DNA from: Flavobacteriales bacterium
Lineage (GTDB): Bacteria; Bacteroidota; Bacteroidia; UBA10329
Length of the DNA: 64,000 nt
Direction of reading: 5' to 3'
Assembly: GCA_021739695.1 (NCBI GenBank)
Contig: JAIPBM010000006.1
Coordinates: 62,001 to 126,000 of the forward strand
This document shows, piece by piece, positions 1-13,581 of this stretch; positions within the stretch are counted from its first letter, which is position 1, and every line of letters begins with the position of its first letter. Under the pieces are notes generated by a model. The model worked only from the letters and a program-made list of their open reading frames with translations. It was not told the DNA's origin and ran no database searches. The translations under genes were made by a program, and so were the position numbers.

Positions 1-217
1 TGAAGCGACTACGTTCAACTGATCCGAATAAATTCGAAACCGCACGAAATTTCGAGCCTTTCACGTTCTCGAACAACAGTGCTGGACCATTATTTTCAAA
101 AACACGAAGATGAATGGCAGCCATCTCCAAATTGGGATCAACTTCCTCTTTGATCCGAACCAAATGACCGTGCTTTTCCAGATCAATTACACACTTCTCT
201 AACGTGCTGTATCCCAT
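1..217 (-). CDS. ubiD: UbiD-family decarboxylase, N-terminal 72 residues (truncated by window edge)
   Basis: Reading the minus strand from the ATG at 217 gives an open frame to the window edge. It starts MGYSTLEKCVIDLEKHGHLV, followed by RIKEEVDPNLEMAAIHLRVF and then ENVKGSKFRAVSNLFGS. This matches the N-terminus of Bacteroidota UbiD-like (de)carboxylases, which use prenylated FMN to decarboxylate aromatic acids such as 3-octaprenyl-4-hydroxybenzoate. Only the N-terminal part is visible; the active-site region lies outside the window. It is divergent from the glycosyltransferase gene that starts at 265, with 47 bases between the two start codons. I see no full promoter consensus there, only a TATTTTAG box on the minus strand at 223-230. 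The family assignment rests on recognised sequence pattern; the substrate is unknown. Confidence 0.8.
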   Translation of the reverse strand, partial: MGYSTLEKCVIDLEKHGHLVRIKEEVDPNLEMAAIHLRVFENNGPALLFENVKGSKFRAVSNLFGSVERSRF

Positions 218-264
218 GCGTGCTAAAATAACCACTAGCTTGGCGACTTGTTTATTTTCGCTTG

Positions 265-4149
<3,885 letters not shown>

Positions 4150-4166
4150 CTATTCTTGGGTTTGGG

Positions 4167-4174
4167 CAAAAATA
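4167..4174 (-). promoter_or_regulatory. Possible -7 box for carA-eno
   Basis: On the minus strand these bases read TATTTTTG, a perfect match to the Bacteroidota -7 consensus TAnnTTTG. They lie 18 bases upstream of the carA start codon and directly after the rplQ terminator stem. No TTG is found at the right -33 distance, and the T-rich terminator tail could produce this match by chance, so the call is tentative. Confidence 0.35.
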
Positions 4175-4207
4175 AAAAAGGACGAACCTTAATCGGTCCG
4201 TCCTTTT
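4175..4207 (-). terminator. Intrinsic terminator ending the ribosomal superoperon
   Basis: On the minus strand AAAAGGACGGACC and GGTTCGTCCTTTT pair into a stem of about 13 bp (one G-U pair) closed by a short loop, followed directly by TTATTTTTG. It lies 26-58 bases after the rplQ stop and before carA. It should end most transcription of the ribosomal genes and uncouple them from carA-eno. Confidence 0.85.
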
Positions 4208-4232
4208 ATCAACTTTTAAACACGTTTTAAAA

Positions 4233-4781
4233 TCAAGCCTCTTTCGATTCTTCTCCTTCTTCTTTCTCAGGAGCTTCTTCTGCTGCAGGTGCTTCTTCAG
4301 CAACTTCAGCTTTCGGCTCTTCAACAACGACTGCAGGTGCAGCAACTGTTTCAGATTTAGCTCCAGAACCAGCTCTTCTGCTTCTTCTTGCTTTTTTAGG
4401 CTTAGCTTCTTTTATAAGAAGTTCGTTGAAGTCAACCAACTCAATCAATGCCATATCTGCATTATCCCCAAGACGGTTCTCGAGCTTAATGATTCGAGTA
4501 TAACCACCTGGACGGTCAGCTACTTTAGGAGAAACTTCTTTAAAAAGCTCTGCAGTTGCTTCTTTATCATTCAAATAGCTAAAAACTACTCTACGTGAAT
4601 GTGTAGCGTCATCTTTCGATTTGGTGATAAGCGGTTCGATGTATGACCTCAACGCTTTGGCTTTTGCCAAGGTAGTTGTGATTCTCTTGTGCACGATAAG
4701 AGAACTCGCCATGTTAGCAAGCAATGCTCTTCTGTGCCCCTTCTTTCTCCCTAAATGGTTAAAACCTTTTCTGTGTCTCAT
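4233..4781 (-). CDS. rplQ: 50S ribosomal protein L17 with long acidic tail
   Basis: A 182-residue large-subunit protein that lines the peptide exit tunnel region. The conserved core begins [20 protein letters not shown] and runs to about residue 125. After it comes an extra tail of about 55 residues made almost only of Ala, Glu, Pro, Val and Lys. E. coli L17 has 127 residues; a low-complexity extension of this kind is common in Bacteroidota. It is the last ribosomal gene of the superoperon. It lies 77 bases after rpoA, across a gap that holds a hairpin (4814-4834), and is followed by a terminator. Confidence 0.97.
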   Translation of the reverse strand: MRHRKGFNHLGRKKGHRRALLANMASSLIVHKRITTTLAKAKALRSYIEPLITKSKDDATHSRRVVFSYLNDKEATAELFKEVSPKVADRPGGYTRIIKLENRLGDNADMALIELVDFNELLIKEAKPKKARRSRRAGSGAKSETVAAPAVVVEEPKAEVAEEAPAAEEAPEKEEGEESKEA

Positions 4782-4813
4782 TACTGTAGTTCAACGTTCA
4801 AAGTTTGAGGTTC

Positions 4814-4834
4814 AAAGGTCTAAAAAAGACCTTT
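4814..4834 (-). other. Hairpin between rpoA and rplQ
   Basis: A perfect 8-bp inverted repeat (AAAGGTCT / AGACCTTT) encloses five A's on the plus strand, so the minus-strand transcript has a U5 loop. No T-run follows it, so it is not a normal intrinsic terminator. It sits in the longest gap inside the ribosomal superoperon before the rplQ terminator, and could be a processing or stabilising element. Its function is inferred only from position. Confidence 0.5.
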
Positions 4835-4858
4835 AATCCGCTACTTGAAGCTCTATAA

Positions 4859-5851
4859 TTAATCTTCGTCTAGTCTGTATTTGGCAAGGTTCATTCCGAA
4901 CGTCAAGTTCTTTGCGTGTACCAGATCGTCCAATTCAGTAAGCGATTTCTTACCGAAGTTTCTGAACTTCAATAGATCGTTCTTATTGTAAGAAACAAGA
5001 TCACCCAAAGTTTCAACGTCAGCTGCTTTCAAGCAATTCAATGCTCTAACAGAAAGATCCATGTCAACCAACTTGGTTTTCAACAATTGACGCATATGCA
5101 TTGCATTTTCGTCAAATTCTTGCTCTGGTTTCTTCACCTCATCTTCCAACGTGATTTTCTCATCAGAGAAAAGCATGAAGTGATGAATTAGAATCTTAGC
5201 TGCTTCTTTCAATGCTTCTTTTGGATGCACTGAACCGTCAGTTGTGATTTCCATCATCAATTTCTCGTAGTCAGTCTTTTGCTCAACACGGAAATTGTCG
5301 ATTGAATATTTCACATTCTTGATCGGAGTGAAAATAGCATCAATTGCAATAGTTCCAACTGGTGCGCTAGCAGGTTTGTTCTCCTCTGCAGGAACATAAC
5401 CACGACCCTTATCAATCGTAATGTCCAAGTTCAGTTTTACTGACTTTTCCATATGACAGATAACGTGATCTGGATTCAACACTTGGAAACCAGTAAGGAA
5501 TTTACCTATGTCTCCAGCAGTGAATTTATCTTGACCAGAAATGCTAACAGAAACTCGTTCGCTTTCTTGAGTGTCTATCTGACGTTTGAACCGTACTTGC
5601 TTCAAGTTAAGTATCATCTCGGTCACATCTTCAACAACACCGCTAAGTGTTGAGAATTCATGATCCACTCCATCCAGTCGAACAGAGGTGATTGCGAAAC
5701 CTTCCAATGAATTGAGAAGGATTCTTCTCAAAGAATTACCGATAGTGATACCGTAACCTGGTTCAAGTGGGCGGAATTCGAATTCTCCAACACGCTCATC
5801 TGAATTGAGCATGATCACTTTATCAGGTTTTTGAAAATCAAGTATTGCCAT
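4859..5851 (-). CDS. rpoA: RNA polymerase alpha subunit
   Basis: A 330-residue subunit that nucleates RNA polymerase assembly and contacts activators and UP elements. The N-terminal domain (about 1-230) contains [19 protein letters not shown], the dimerisation region. A linker rich in Glu and Lys follows, then the C-terminal helix-hairpin-helix domain (about 250-320) with [16 protein letters not shown] and [13 protein letters not shown]. Normal length. It follows rpsD by 26 bases in the alpha segment of the superoperon. Confidence 0.98.
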   Translation of the reverse strand: MAILDFQKPDKVIMLNSDERVGEFEFRPLEPGYGITIGNSLRRILLNSLEGFAITSVRLDGVDHEFSTLSGVVEDVTEMILNLKQVRFKRQIDTQESERVSVSISGQDKFTAGDIGKFLTGFQVLNPDHVICHMEKSVKLNLDITIDKGRGYVPAEENKPASAPVGTIAIDAIFTPIKNVKYSIDNFRVEQKTDYEKLMMEITTDGSVHPKEALKEAAKILIHHFMLFSDEKITLEDEVKKPEQEFDENAMHMRQLLKTKLVDMDLSVRALNCLKAADVETLGDLVSYNKNDLLKFRNFGKKSLTELDDLVHAKNLTFGMNLAKYRLDED

Positions 5852-5877
5852 GATTGTTTGTTGCCTTTTAGCAGTTA

Positions 5878-6483
5878 TTACTTAGAATACAATTCAACAA
5901 TGAGTTGCTCATTGATGTTTTCTGGAATTTCGTCTCTTGTTGGATAATGCATGAACACACCTTCCATACTTGAAGGGTTCCAAGTTAACCAAGCACTGTC
6001 GCATGAATTTGAAGACAATGAATCACTTACAACTTCCAGTGCTTTTGATTTTTCCCGAACAGCAATTCTCTGTCCTGGTTTAATTGAACATGAAGGAATG
6101 TTGCAAACTGCTCCATCAACAGTAATGTGACGATGAGAAACCAATTGACGAGCTGCAGCGCGAGAGTTGGCAATGCCTAATCTGTAAACCACGTTGTCCA
6201 ATCTTGCTTCGCAATACTGAAGAAGTACTTCACCGGTAATTCCTGATTTGCTAGATGCTTTCTTGAACAAGTTCTCGAATTGCTTCTCAAGCATTCCGTA
6301 AGTGTACTTCGCCTTTTGCTTTTCCATCAACTGCACACCGTAGTCAGAAAGTTTCTTTCTACGTCTGTTGTTACCATGCGCTCCTGGAGGATAGTTTTTC
6401 TTCTCCAAGTACTTGTCTGGTCCGTAGATAGCTTCTCCGAACTTACGTGCAATCTTTGATTTTGGTCCTGTATATCTGGCCAT
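5878..6483 (-). CDS. rpsD: 30S ribosomal protein S4
   Basis: A 201-residue primary 16S rRNA-binding protein of the small subunit, important for decoding accuracy. It starts [17 protein letters not shown] and contains the S4 RNA-binding domain ([12 protein letters not shown] followed by [13 protein letters not shown]). Family length is about 200-206. It lies 22 bases after rpsK in the alpha segment rpsM-rpsK-rpsD-rpoA-rplQ. In many bacteria S4 represses this segment; I see no specific binding structure that would show this here. Confidence 0.98.
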   Translation of the reverse strand: MARYTGPKSKIARKFGEAIYGPDKYLEKKNYPPGAHGNNRRRKKLSDYGVQLMEKQKAKYTYGMLEKQFENLFKKASSKSGITGEVLLQYCEARLDNVVYRLGIANSRAAARQLVSHRHITVDGAVCNIPSCSIKPGQRIAVREKSKALEVVSDSLSSNSCDSAWLTWNPSSMEGVFMHYPTRDEIPENINEQLIVELYSK

Positions 6484-6505
6484 GTTCGCTTAAATAATGC
6501 GTGTA

Positions 6506-6895
6506 TTAAACTCTTCTTTTCTTAGGTGGACGACATCCATTGTGCGGTTGTGGAGTAACATCAACGATCTCAGTCACTTCAATTCCATTTGCATGGATGT
6601 TCCTGATTGCTGATTCACGGCCGCCTCCTGGTCCTTTCACAAACACCTTTACTTTTCTCAAACCTGCATCATATGCAACTTTGGCACAATCGGCCGCAGC
6701 TGTCTGAGCAGCGTAAGGTGTATTCTTCTTAGAACCTCTGAAACCTTGCTTACCTGCAGATGACCAAGAAATAACTTCGCCTTTTGTGTTAGTAAGTGAG
6801 ATAATGATGTTATTGAATGTTGCATTGATATGCGCTTCTCCAACTGCATCAACCTTAACGGTTCTTTTTCTTGTTGTTTTTGATGTCTTTGCCAT
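6506..6895 (-). CDS. rpsK: 30S ribosomal protein S11
   Basis: A 129-residue protein of the small-subunit platform. Recognised from [15 protein letters not shown], the glycine-rich [13 protein letters not shown] segment and the C-terminal [13 protein letters not shown], all diagnostic of S11. Normal length. It lies 25 bases after rpsM. Confidence 0.98.
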   Translation of the reverse strand: MAKTSKTTRKRTVKVDAVGEAHINATFNNIIISLTNTKGEVISWSSAGKQGFRGSKKNTPYAAQTAAADCAKVAYDAGLRKVKVFVKGPGGGRESAIRNIHANGIEVTEIVDVTPQPHNGCRPPKKRRV

Positions 6896-6920
6896 TTCCT
6901 CGAATTATCGAAGTCTATTA

Positions 6921-7295
6921 TTACTTGGTTACCTTCTTCTTGTTGGCAACTGTTTTTCTCTTTCCCTTTCTGGTTCTTGAGTTATTCTTAGTCCTTTGTC
7001 CACGAAGTGGAAGACCTGAACGATGACGGATTCCTCGGTAACATCCGATATCCATCAAACGCTTGATGTTCATTTGGGTCAGTGAGCGAAGTTCACCTTC
7101 GGTTTTAATAAGACCGATAGCTTCACGGATTGCCGACTGCTCATCGTCATTCCATTCTTCCACCTTTTTATCGCGGCTGATATTGGCGTTATCCAATATT
7201 TTACCAGCGGTTACTCTGCCAATACCGTAGATGTAGGTAAGTCCTATCTCACCTCTCTTATTCTTTGGAAGATCTATTCCTGCAATTCTTGCCAT
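6921..7295 (-). CDS. rpsM: 30S ribosomal protein S13
   Basis: A 124-residue protein of the 30S head that contacts the P-site tRNA and the 50S subunit. It starts [19 protein letters not shown] and has the helix-hairpin-helix [14 protein letters not shown] and the basic [18 protein letters not shown] tail. Normal length. It lies 33 bases after rpmJ. Confidence 0.98.
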   Translation of the reverse strand: MARIAGIDLPKNKRGEIGLTYIYGIGRVTAGKILDNANISRDKKVEEWNDDEQSAIREAIGLIKTEGELRSLTQMNIKRLMDIGCYRGIRHRSGLPLRGQRTKNNSRTRKGKRKTVANKKKVTK

Positions 7296-7328
7296 GCTAT
7301 TGTTTCTATACTATTAGTAAGACGGCTA

Positions 7329-7445
7329 TTAACCTTGTCTTTGCTTAAACCGTGGATTTTTCTTGTTGATCACATAGACCCGTCCCTTTCTCTTAACGAT
7401 CTTGCAATCTTCACTTCTCTTTTTTACTGACGCCCTGACTTTCAT
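7329..7445 (-). CDS. rpmJ: 50S ribosomal protein L36 (zinc-free form)
   Basis: The minus strand from the ATG at 7445 encodes 38 residues, starting [20 protein letters not shown] and ending [10 protein letters not shown]. Length, start and end all match L36. The usual zinc ribbon needs three Cys and one His; here only one Cys (residue 14) is left, with Ser or Glu, Asn and Phe at or near the other ligand positions. It is therefore the C-minus paralogue type, which is common in Bacteroidota. It sits in its standard place, 7 bases after infA and 33 bases before rpsM. Confidence 0.95.
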   Translation of the reverse strand: MKVRASVKKRSEDCKIVKRKGRVYVINKKNPRFKQRQG

Positions 7446-7452
7446 CTTGCAA

Positions 7453-7671
7453 TTATTTATATCGGTATGTAATACGTCCTTTTGAAAGATCGTAAGGACT
7501 CATTTCTACTTTCACTTTGTCTCCTGGTAGGATCTTAATGTAATGCATTCGCATCTTTCCTGAAATATGTGCCGTGATAACATGACCATTTTCCAATTCA
7601 ACACGAAACATGGCATTTGATAATGCTTCCACTACTGTTCCGTCCTGACCTATTGATGCTTGTTTCGCCAT
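7453..7671 (-). CDS. infA: Translation initiation factor IF-1
   Basis: A 72-residue OB-fold protein that binds the ribosomal A site during initiation together with IF-2 and IF-3. Recognised from [18 protein letters not shown] and the following [21 protein letters not shown]. Normal length (71-73 residues). It lies 6 bases after secY and 7 before rpmJ, its usual position. Confidence 0.98.
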   Translation of the reverse strand: MAKQASIGQDGTVVEALSNAMFRVELENGHVITAHISGKMRMHYIKILPGDKVKVEMSPYDLSKGRITYRYK

Positions 7672-7677
7672 TTATGA

Positions 7678-9027
7678 TTATGCTGACATACTCATTGATG
7701 AACGACCCTTAATTCTACCAGACTTCATCAATCCATCATAATGACGCATTAACAAATGACTTTCAATTTGTTGCAGTGTATCCAATACAACACCTACCAT
7801 GATCAACAGTGAAGTTCCTCCATAGAACTGAGCGAATTGTGCATTCACTCCGAAAACCATGGCCACTGATGGAAGGATGGCTACAATACCAAGGAAAATA
7901 GATCCTGGTAGTGTAATCCTTGACATGATATTGTCGATGTATTCTGCTGTTTTCTTTCCTGGTTTCACACCTGGAATGAATCCACCATTACGTTTCATAT
8001 CCTCAGCCATTTGGTTTGGATTGATAGTAATTGCAGTATAGAAATACGTGAACACAATGATCAACAAGAAGAACGTGATATTGTAAGTTGGTCCTGTGAA
8101 ATCAGAAAATGCTGTTACAAACCAAGATGCGCTTTCTCCGGCAAACCCTCCAAGAGTAATTGGAACAAACATGATTGCCTGAGCAAAGATGATCGGCATA
8201 ACACCAGCTGCATTTACTTTAAGCGGAATGTACTGACGTGTTCCTCCCTGAGGCAATGCTTGACGACCTGAAATAGCAGCTCTTGCAACTTGAACCGGAA
8301 TTCTTCGTGTTCCTTGAACCAAAAGAATAGAGAATACAATTACCAAGAACAGGAACACCAATTCTACTAGCAAGAACACCGGACCTCCAGAACCTGTAGT
8401 GTCCAATTTAGATAGCGCTTCTGCTACGAAAGAGAATGGCAAACGTGCAATGATTCCTACCATGATGAGTAGTGAAATACCGTTTCCAATTCCTTTATCA
8501 GTGATCCGTTCTCCCAACCACATTACGAATACAGTACCTGTGATCAGAATAAGCCAAGCTGTAAACCAGAAAAGACTTGGAGATGTTAGGAACGCATCAG
8601 ATGGCAATTGAGATTGTAGATTCGCTATGTAACCAGGAGCTTGACCTGCAGTGATCAAGATTGTCAGATAACGTGTGTACTGATTTATCTTCTTTCTTCC
8701 GCTCTCTCCTTCCTTCTGCAACTTCTGCAATGCAGGAACAGCCATACCGGCCAACTGCAACACAATAGAAGCCGAAATGTAAGGCATAATACCCAAGGCG
8801 AAAATGGAAGCGTTAGAGAACGCACCTCCAGAGAACATATTCAACAGTCCAAGGATACCATCCGAAGTTTGTGCCTGAAGCGCACCCAATTTTGCTGGGT
8901 CCAATCCTGGCAACACTACGAACGAACCTATTCTGTAGATAAGAATGAAACCTAAGGTGTTGAGTATCCTCGTCCTTAGATCTTCAATCTTCCAGATGTT
9001 CTGAAGTGTATTTAAGAAATTCTTCAT
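7678..9027 (-). CDS. secY: Preprotein translocase subunit SecY
   Basis: A 449-residue channel protein of the Sec translocon in the inner membrane, with about ten transmembrane segments. The N-terminal helices contain LGFILIYRIGSFVVLPGLDP; the conserved cytosolic loop has GERITDKGIGNGISLLIMVG, and the C-terminal region contains MAEDMKRNGGFIPGVKPGK. Normal length. It lies 6 bases after rplO, as in the standard spc operon. It is needed for Sec-dependent export of the several signal-peptide proteins in this window. Confidence 0.98.
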   Translation of the reverse strand: MKNFLNTLQNIWKIEDLRTRILNTLGFILIYRIGSFVVLPGLDPAKLGALQAQTSDGILGLLNMFSGGAFSNASIFALGIMPYISASIVLQLAGMAVPALQKLQKEGESGRKKINQYTRYLTILITAGQAPGYIANLQSQLPSDAFLTSPSLFWFTAWLILITGTVFVMWLGERITDKGIGNGISLLIMVGIIARLPFSFVAEALSKLDTTGSGGPVFLLVELVFLFLVIVFSILLVQGTRRIPVQVARAAISGRQALPQGGTRQYIPLKVNAAGVMPIIFAQAIMFVPITLGGFAGESASWFVTAFSDFTGPTYNITFFLLIIVFTYFYTAITINPNQMAEDMKRNGGFIPGVKPGKKTAEYIDNIMSRITLPGSIFLGIVAILPSVAMVFGVNAQFAQFYGGTSLLIMVGVVLDTLQQIESHLLMRHYDGLMKSGRIKGRSSMSMSA

Positions 9028-9033
9028 CTAATC

Positions 9034-9480
9034 TTATAGCGTAACAACTGTTCCTCCAGCTGCCTCGATTGCACTTACTGCTGTTTTAGAGAATCCGTGA
9101 GCTGTAACCTCAATTTTGGCTTTCAGCTCTCCTCTTCCCAATATTTTAACAAGCTCGTTCTTTCCAGAAAGACCATTTTCAACCAACAATTCAGGAGTGA
9201 TTGTTGTGAATTTCTTCTCATCAACCAATTTCTGAAGAGCATCAAGATTGATTCCGTGATATTCCACTCTGAAAGGATTCTTGAATCCAAACTTAGGAAC
9301 ACGTCTTTGAAGAGGCATTTGTCCACCTTCAAAACCTACTTTCTTCTTGTAGCCGGAACGAGACTTAGCTCCTTTGTGACCACGTGTAGAAGTTCCGCCT
9401 TTTCCGCTTCCTTCTCCTCGTCCAATTCGTTTTCTACTTTTTGTAGAACCCGTTGCTGGTGTTAAATTACTTAGACCCAT
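9034..9480 (-). CDS. rplO: 50S ribosomal protein L15
   Basis: A 148-residue 23S rRNA-binding protein. The Gly/Lys/Arg-rich N-terminus ([18 protein letters not shown]) and [20 protein letters not shown] are family hallmarks. Normal length. It lies 19 bases after rpmD. Confidence 0.98.
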   Translation of the reverse strand: MGLSNLTPATGSTKSRKRIGRGEGSGKGGTSTRGHKGAKSRSGYKKKVGFEGGQMPLQRRVPKFGFKNPFRVEYHGINLDALQKLVDEKKFTTITPELLVENGLSGKNELVKILGRGELKAKIEVTAHGFSKTAVSAIEAAGGTVVTL

Positions 9481-9499
9481 CGTTCTAAATCCTTATCAA

Positions 9500-9676
9500 T
9501 TACTTAATTACTTCCACCATGTGGCTGACCTTCGCTACCATTCCCAAAATTGCTGGGTTGGCTTCGTGCTCAACTACTTGATTCAATTTTCTTAGGCCTA
9601 GTGCCTGAAGCGTCAACTTTTGTCTTAATGGACGGTTGATAGCGCTTTTTACTTGTTTTACTTTGATAGTAGCCAT
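9500..9676 (-). CDS. rpmD: 50S ribosomal protein L30
   Basis: The minus strand from the ATG at 9676 encodes 58 residues, starting MATIKVKQVKSAINRPLRQK and continuing LTLQALGLRKLNQVVEHE, ending VSHMVEVIK. This is the L30 pattern, with the invariant LGLRKLN segment and the usual length of 58-60. It fills the gap between rpsE (22 bases upstream) and rplO (19 bases downstream), its standard position in the spc operon. Confidence 0.96.
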   Translation of the reverse strand: MATIKVKQVKSAINRPLRQKLTLQALGLRKLNQVVEHEANPAILGMVAKVSHMVEVIK

Positions 9677-9698
9677 TTGCTTTATCTCCTTAGACGGT

Positions 9699-10202
9699 TT
9701 ATCCGTTGAATACTACGTCTAGTTTAACTCCTCTTTGGTTAGATACCGCAATGGCATCTCTCATTTCGCTTAGGCAAAGGAACGTTGCTTTTACCACGTT
9801 GTGTGGATTTGACGAACCTTTTGATTTGCCAAGAACGTTTTTTACACCTGCAGCTTCAAGCACTGCACGCATTGCTCCTCCTGCAATAACACCGGTACCA
9901 AGAGATGCAGGCTTCATGAAAACTCGAGCACCGCAATACTTGTTCTCTTGTTCGTGAGGAACAGTTCCGTTGATGATAGGCACACGGATAAGGTTTTTCT
10001 TAGCATCATCAATTCCTTTGGCAATTGCCTCTGTAACCTCTTTTGCTTTTCCAAGACCGTGACCAACAACTCCGTTCTCGTCTCCAACAACTACAATAGC
10101 TGAGAAGCTGAAAGTTCGTCCACCTTTGGTAACCTTCGTTACACGCTGAATACCAACTACGCGGTCTTTCAGTTCAATATCAGTTGCTTTAACTTTTTTC
10201 AT
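9699..10202 (-). CDS. rpsE: 30S ribosomal protein S5
   Basis: A 167-residue small-subunit protein that acts in mRNA unwinding and decoding accuracy. The double-stranded RNA-binding-like N-terminal half has [21 protein letters not shown]. The C-terminal half has [20 protein letters not shown] and [10 protein letters not shown]. Normal length. It lies 19 bases after rplR. Confidence 0.98.
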   Translation of the reverse strand: MKKVKATDIELKDRVVGIQRVTKVTKGGRTFSFSAIVVVGDENGVVGHGLGKAKEVTEAIAKGIDDAKKNLIRVPIINGTVPHEQENKYCGARVFMKPASLGTGVIAGGAMRAVLEAAGVKNVLGKSKGSSNPHNVVKATFLCLSEMRDAIAVSNQRGVKLDVVFNG

Positions 10203-10221
10203 CTTTTCTGTCGTGCTGCGA

Positions 10222-10575
10222 TTAGAACTTCAATCCTTCTTCTCTTGCACCTTCGGCCAACGCTTTTACGCGACCATGGTACAAGTATCCGTTTCTATCG
10301 AAAACAACATTCTCGATTCCGGCTTCTTTCGCTCTCTCAGCAATAAGTTTACCTACAAGAGTTGCCACTTCTGTCTTATTGATCTTTTCAGCAGCAATTC
10401 CTTTATCTGCAGAAGACGCTGCAAGAAGTGTCTTTCCTTCAAGATCATCAACCAACTGAACGTAAATCTCTTTGTTGCTTCTGAACACAGACATTCTTGG
10501 TCTTTGAGCTGAACCAGAAACAATGCTTCTGATTCGCTTCTTGATCTTCTCTCTTTTATCTTTCTTAGTAGCCAT
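10222..10575 (-). CDS. rplR: 50S ribosomal protein L18
   Basis: A 117-residue 5S rRNA-binding protein of the central protuberance. Recognised from [31 protein letters not shown] and [20 protein letters not shown]. Normal length. It lies 5 bases after rplF. Confidence 0.98.
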   Translation of the reverse strand: MATKKDKREKIKKRIRSIVSGSAQRPRMSVFRSNKEIYVQLVDDLEGKTLLAASSADKGIAAEKINKTEVATLVGKLIAERAKEAGIENVVFDRNGYLYHGRVKALAEGAREEGLKF

Positions 10576-10580
10576 TCTAC

Positions 10581-11138
10581 TTATTTTTTACTAGCTGATT
10601 TACCAGCTTTTCTTCTAACCAATTCTCCAACGAAACGAATACCTTTTCCTTTGTAAGGCTCAGGTTTTCTCAATGAGCGGATCTTTGCTGCTACCTGTCC
10701 GATCAACTGTTTGTCATGAGACTTCAATGTGATCGTTGGATTCTTACCACGCTCCATTGCAGTTTCAATTTTGATCTGCTCTGGTAGTAAGAAGATAACG
10801 TTGTGAGAAAATCCCAATGAAAGCTCCAATTGTTGACCGTTATTGCTAGCGCGATAACCAACACCTACAAGCTCCATCTTCTTTTCCCAACCTTTGGAAA
10901 CACCTGCAACCATGTTGAAGATAAGTGAGCGATAAAGACCATGAAAAGCCTTTGTCTGCTTCATTTCATTCAGGCGAGCCAACTCTAATGTTCCGTCTTT
11001 CAATTCCATTTTAATAGAACCATCAACTTTCTGAGTCAATGTTCCCAAAGAACCTTTAGCGGTAACCGTGTTGTCTTCACCTATGGTTATCTCAACTCCT
11101 TGAGGTACTTCAATCGGTGCTAATCCTATCCTAGACAT
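10581..11138 (-). CDS. rplF: 50S ribosomal protein L6
   Basis: A 185-residue protein with two L6 repeats, near the factor-binding site of the 50S subunit. It starts [27 protein letters not shown] marks the repeat junction, and the C-terminal signature is [20 protein letters not shown]. Normal length. It lies 20 bases after rpsH. Confidence 0.98.
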   Translation of the reverse strand: MSRIGLAPIEVPQGVEITIGEDNTVTAKGSLGTLTQKVDGSIKMELKDGTLELARLNEMKQTKAFHGLYRSLIFNMVAGVSKGWEKKMELVGVGYRASNNGQQLELSLGFSHNVIFLLPEQIKIETAMERGKNPTITLKSHDKQLIGQVAAKIRSLRKPEPYKGKGIRFVGELVRRKAGKSASKK

Positions 11139-11158
11139 CGTTCTGTTTCTTTCTGTTC

Positions 11159-11554
11159 TTAGTAAACGTAGCAGAGAACTTCTCCCCCTACATTAAGCGT
11201 TCTTGCTTCCTTATCGGTCATTACTCCTTTTGAAGTTGACACAACTGCAACACCTAGTCCGTTTTTCACACGAGGAATCGTTCCCGCTCCTGCGTATTTT
11301 CTCAAACCAGGCTTACTTGCTCTTTCCAATCCTTTGATGGCGTTAACCTTCGTTTGTGGATTGTATTTAAGTGCAATTTTAATGCTGCCTTGCACACCTT
11401 CTTCCTCAAACTTGTAGTTAAGGATATATCCTTTTTCGAAAAGGATCTTGGTAATGGCTTTCTTAATGTTAGAGGCTGGGATATCCACAACCTTGTGATT
11501 CGCTTGAATCGCGTTTCTAACTCTTGTTAGGTAATCTGCTACTGGATCTGTCAT
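11159..11554 (-). CDS. rpsH: 30S ribosomal protein S8
   Basis: A 131-residue primary 16S rRNA-binding protein and, in E. coli, the translational repressor of the spc operon. It starts MTDPVADYLTRVRNAIQANH. The conserved C-terminal half contains IPRVKNGLGVAVVSTSKGVM followed by TDKEAR. Normal length. It lies 19 bases after rpsN. Confidence 0.98.
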   Translation of the reverse strand: MTDPVADYLTRVRNAIQANHKVVDIPASNIKKAITKILFEKGYILNYKFEEEGVQGSIKIALKYNPQTKVNAIKGLERASKPGLRKYAGAGTIPRVKNGLGVAVVSTSKGVMTDKEARTLNVGGEVLCYVY

Positions 11555-11573
11555 AATCTTTCGAATAAATCGC

Positions 11574-11843
11574 TTACCAACTTGCCTTTTTAACTCCAGG
11601 GATAAGACCAGAATTGGCCATTTCTCTGAACTGGATTCTGCTGATGCCGAAATCCCTCATGTAACCTTTAGGACGACCGGTAATGCTACATCTGTTGTGC
11701 ATTCTGATGGCGGCACTGTTCTTTGGCATACGAGCCAAAGCTTGGTAATCGCCTTCTTCCTTTAGTCTGGCTCTTTTTTCAGCATATCGCGCTACCATTG
11801 CGGCACGCTTACGCTCTCTTGCTTTCATTGATTCTTTGGCCAT
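11574..11843 (-). CDS. rpsN: 30S ribosomal protein S14 (zinc-free long form)
   Basis: An 89-residue protein of the 30S head. The signature is [20 protein letters not shown] followed by [17 protein letters not shown]. The length and the absence of paired CxxC motifs show the zinc-independent form, not the short zinc-ribbon form (61 residues). It lies 6 bases after rplE. Confidence 0.98.
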   Translation of the reverse strand: MAKESMKARERKRAAMVARYAEKRARLKEEGDYQALARMPKNSAAIRMHNRCSITGRPKGYMRDFGISRIQFREMANSGLIPGVKKASW

Positions 11844-11849
11844 GTCAGC

Positions 11850-12398
11850 TTACTTTTTAAATGGCATTCCGAACTCTTTCAATAGAGCGAGTCCTTCTTC
11901 GTTAGTTTTGGCAGTTGTCACGAAAGTGATGTCCATACCAAGTATCTTGTTTACTTTCTCAATATCAATCTCTGGGAAAATGATCTGCTCGGTGATTCCA
12001 AGGTTATAGTTACCTCTTCCATCAAATCCTTTTGGGCTTACTCCTCGGAAATCTCTAACTCGTGGAAGAGCAACCGCTACCAGTCTTTCCAAGAATTCAT
12101 ACATCTTATCTCCTCTAAGAGTAACACGTGCTCCAATTGGCACACCTTTACGCAATTTGAAGTTAGAGATGTCTTTCCTAGATACGGAAGCAACAGCTTT
12201 CTGTCCAGCGATCATTGTCATATCAGCAAGAGCAGACTCAAGAATCTTCTTATCTGATACTGCTTGACCAAGTCCTTGGTTAAGGCAGATCTTTTCCAAT
12301 TTTGGAACTTCCATTACACTTTTGTACTGGAACTTCTCCCTCAGTGCAGGAACTATCTCTGCCTGGTACTTTGCTTTAAGAGTTGGTGTAGTACTCAT
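11850..12398 (-). CDS. rplE: 50S ribosomal protein L5
   Basis: A 182-residue 5S rRNA-binding protein that contacts P-site tRNA. Recognised from [53 protein letters not shown] and EQIIFPEID. The ATG at 12398 is preferred over the GTG codon at 12401. With this start the A of the ATG is also the last base of the rplX stop codon, a TGATG arrangement that suggests translational coupling. Confidence 0.97.
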   Translation of the reverse strand: MSTTPTLKAKYQAEIVPALREKFQYKSVMEVPKLEKICLNQGLGQAVSDKKILESALADMTMIAGQKAVASVSRKDISNFKLRKGVPIGARVTLRGDKMYEFLERLVAVALPRVRDFRGVSPKGFDGRGNYNLGITEQIIFPEIDIEKVNKILGMDITFVTTAKTNEEGLALLKEFGMPFKK

Positions 12399-12715
12399 CA
12401 CTTAATTACTTCTCCCGATTTCTTAGAATATCTTACAAGCTTACCATCAACCAGTTTTCTACCAGTTCTAGTAGGTTCACCTGTTTTAGGATCAACCAAC
12501 ATCAGGTTAGATAGTTGGATTGAAGCTTCTTTCTCTACAATACCTCCGTTAGGATGTGCTGCGTTTGGTTTGGTGTGTCGTTTTACGATGTTCACACCTT
12601 CAACCAAGGCTCTGTTCTTGGTTGGGTAAACCTCAAGAACTTTACCCTCTTCTCCTTTAGACTCTCCGGAAATCACTTTTACCGTGTCGCCTTTCTTTAT
12701 ATGAAACTTTGCCAT
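12398..12715 (-). CDS. rplX: 50S ribosomal protein L24
   Basis: A 105-residue assembly-initiating protein near the peptide exit. The KOW motif is at the N-terminus ([20 protein letters not shown]), followed by [18 protein letters not shown]. Normal length. It lies 17 bases after rplN, and its stop codon overlaps the rplE start by one base. Confidence 0.98.
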   Translation of the reverse strand: MAKFHIKKGDTVKVISGESKGEEGKVLEVYPTKNRALVEGVNIVKRHTKPNAAHPNGGIVEKEASIQLSNLMLVDPKTGEPTRTGRKLVDGKLVRYSKKSGEVIK

Positions 12716-12732
12716 TGCTTTGCCTCTTTATA

Positions 12733-13101
12733 TCAAAGCACCTCTGGTGCCAATGATACGATCTTCATGTATTGTTTCTCTCTCAACTCACGGGCAACAG
12801 GTCCGAAGATCCGTGTTCCTCTCATCTCGCCAGCTGCATTCAACAGAACCACTGCGTTATCATCAAAACGGATATAAGAACCGTCTTGTCTTCTTGTCTC
12901 TTTCTTAGTTCGAACAACAACCGCTTTAGAAACAGATCCTTTTTTCGCATTTCCAGAAGGAACTGCGTCTTTTACTGTTACTACAATTGTGTCTCCGATT
13001 CGAGCATATCGTTTTCTTGTTCCTCCAAGAACACGGATGCAAAGAACTTCTTTAGCACCACTGTTATCCGCGACCTTAAGTCTTGATTCTGTTTGTATCA
13101 T
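12733..13101 (-). CDS. rplN: 50S ribosomal protein L14
   Basis: A 122-residue protein at the subunit interface. It starts [20 protein letters not shown] and carries [20 protein letters not shown] and [13 protein letters not shown]. The exact usual length is 122. It lies 3 bases after rpsQ. Confidence 0.98.
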   Translation of the reverse strand: MIQTESRLKVADNSGAKEVLCIRVLGGTRKRYARIGDTIVVTVKDAVPSGNAKKGSVSKAVVVRTKKETRRQDGSYIRFDDNAVVLLNAAGEMRGTRIFGPVARELREKQYMKIVSLAPEVL

Positions 13102-13104
13102 GGC

Positions 13105-13368
13105 TTATTTGGCTTTTTCAATGATTTCTACCAATCTCCAGTTCTTAGACTTGCTCAATGGACGTGTTTCCATAATTCGAACAGTGTCACCGATTCCGCA
13201 GTCATTCTTCTCATCATGAGCATGGAATTTCTTGGTCATCTTTACGAACTTTCCGTACATCGGGTGCTTCACTTTACGCTCAACACTTACGGTAATGGTT
13301 TTATCCATTTTGTCGCTAACGACAACCCCGATTCTTTCCTTTCTAAGGTTTCTTGCTGTATTCTCCAT
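13105..13368 (-). CDS. rpsQ: 30S ribosomal protein S17
   Basis: An 87-residue OB-fold 16S rRNA-binding protein. Recognised from [20 protein letters not shown] and [20 protein letters not shown]. Normal length. One base separates it from rpmC upstream. Confidence 0.98.
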   Translation of the reverse strand: MENTARNLRKERIGVVVSDKMDKTITVSVERKVKHPMYGKFVKMTKKFHAHDEKNDCGIGDTVRIMETRPLSKSKNWRLVEIIEKAK

Positions 13369-13369
13369 C

Positions 13370-13567
13370 TCAGCTAACTACTTTGCTTCTAGAAGTTCGT
13401 TCGGTCATCAACCTTGCGATTAATCTTCGGGCGTGTTTAAGTTCTTGCGGGTTCTCTATAGGAGATACCGCATGATTCATTTTCAATTTAGCAAGTTTCA
13501 GTCGCTCTTCGGCCAATCGGTCCAAAAGCTCTTCGCTTGACAATTCTTTTATTACTGCGTTTTCCAT
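13370..13567 (-). CDS. rpmC: 50S ribosomal protein L29
   Basis: A 65-residue, two-helix protein near the exit tunnel. It starts [20 protein letters not shown] and contains [19 protein letters not shown]. Normal length. It lies 14 bases after rplP. Confidence 0.97.
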   Translation of the reverse strand: MENAVIKELSSEELLDRLAEERLKLAKLKMNHAVSPIENPQELKHARRLIARLMTERTSRSKVVS

Positions 13568-13581
13568 TGTCCTCTAAAATC

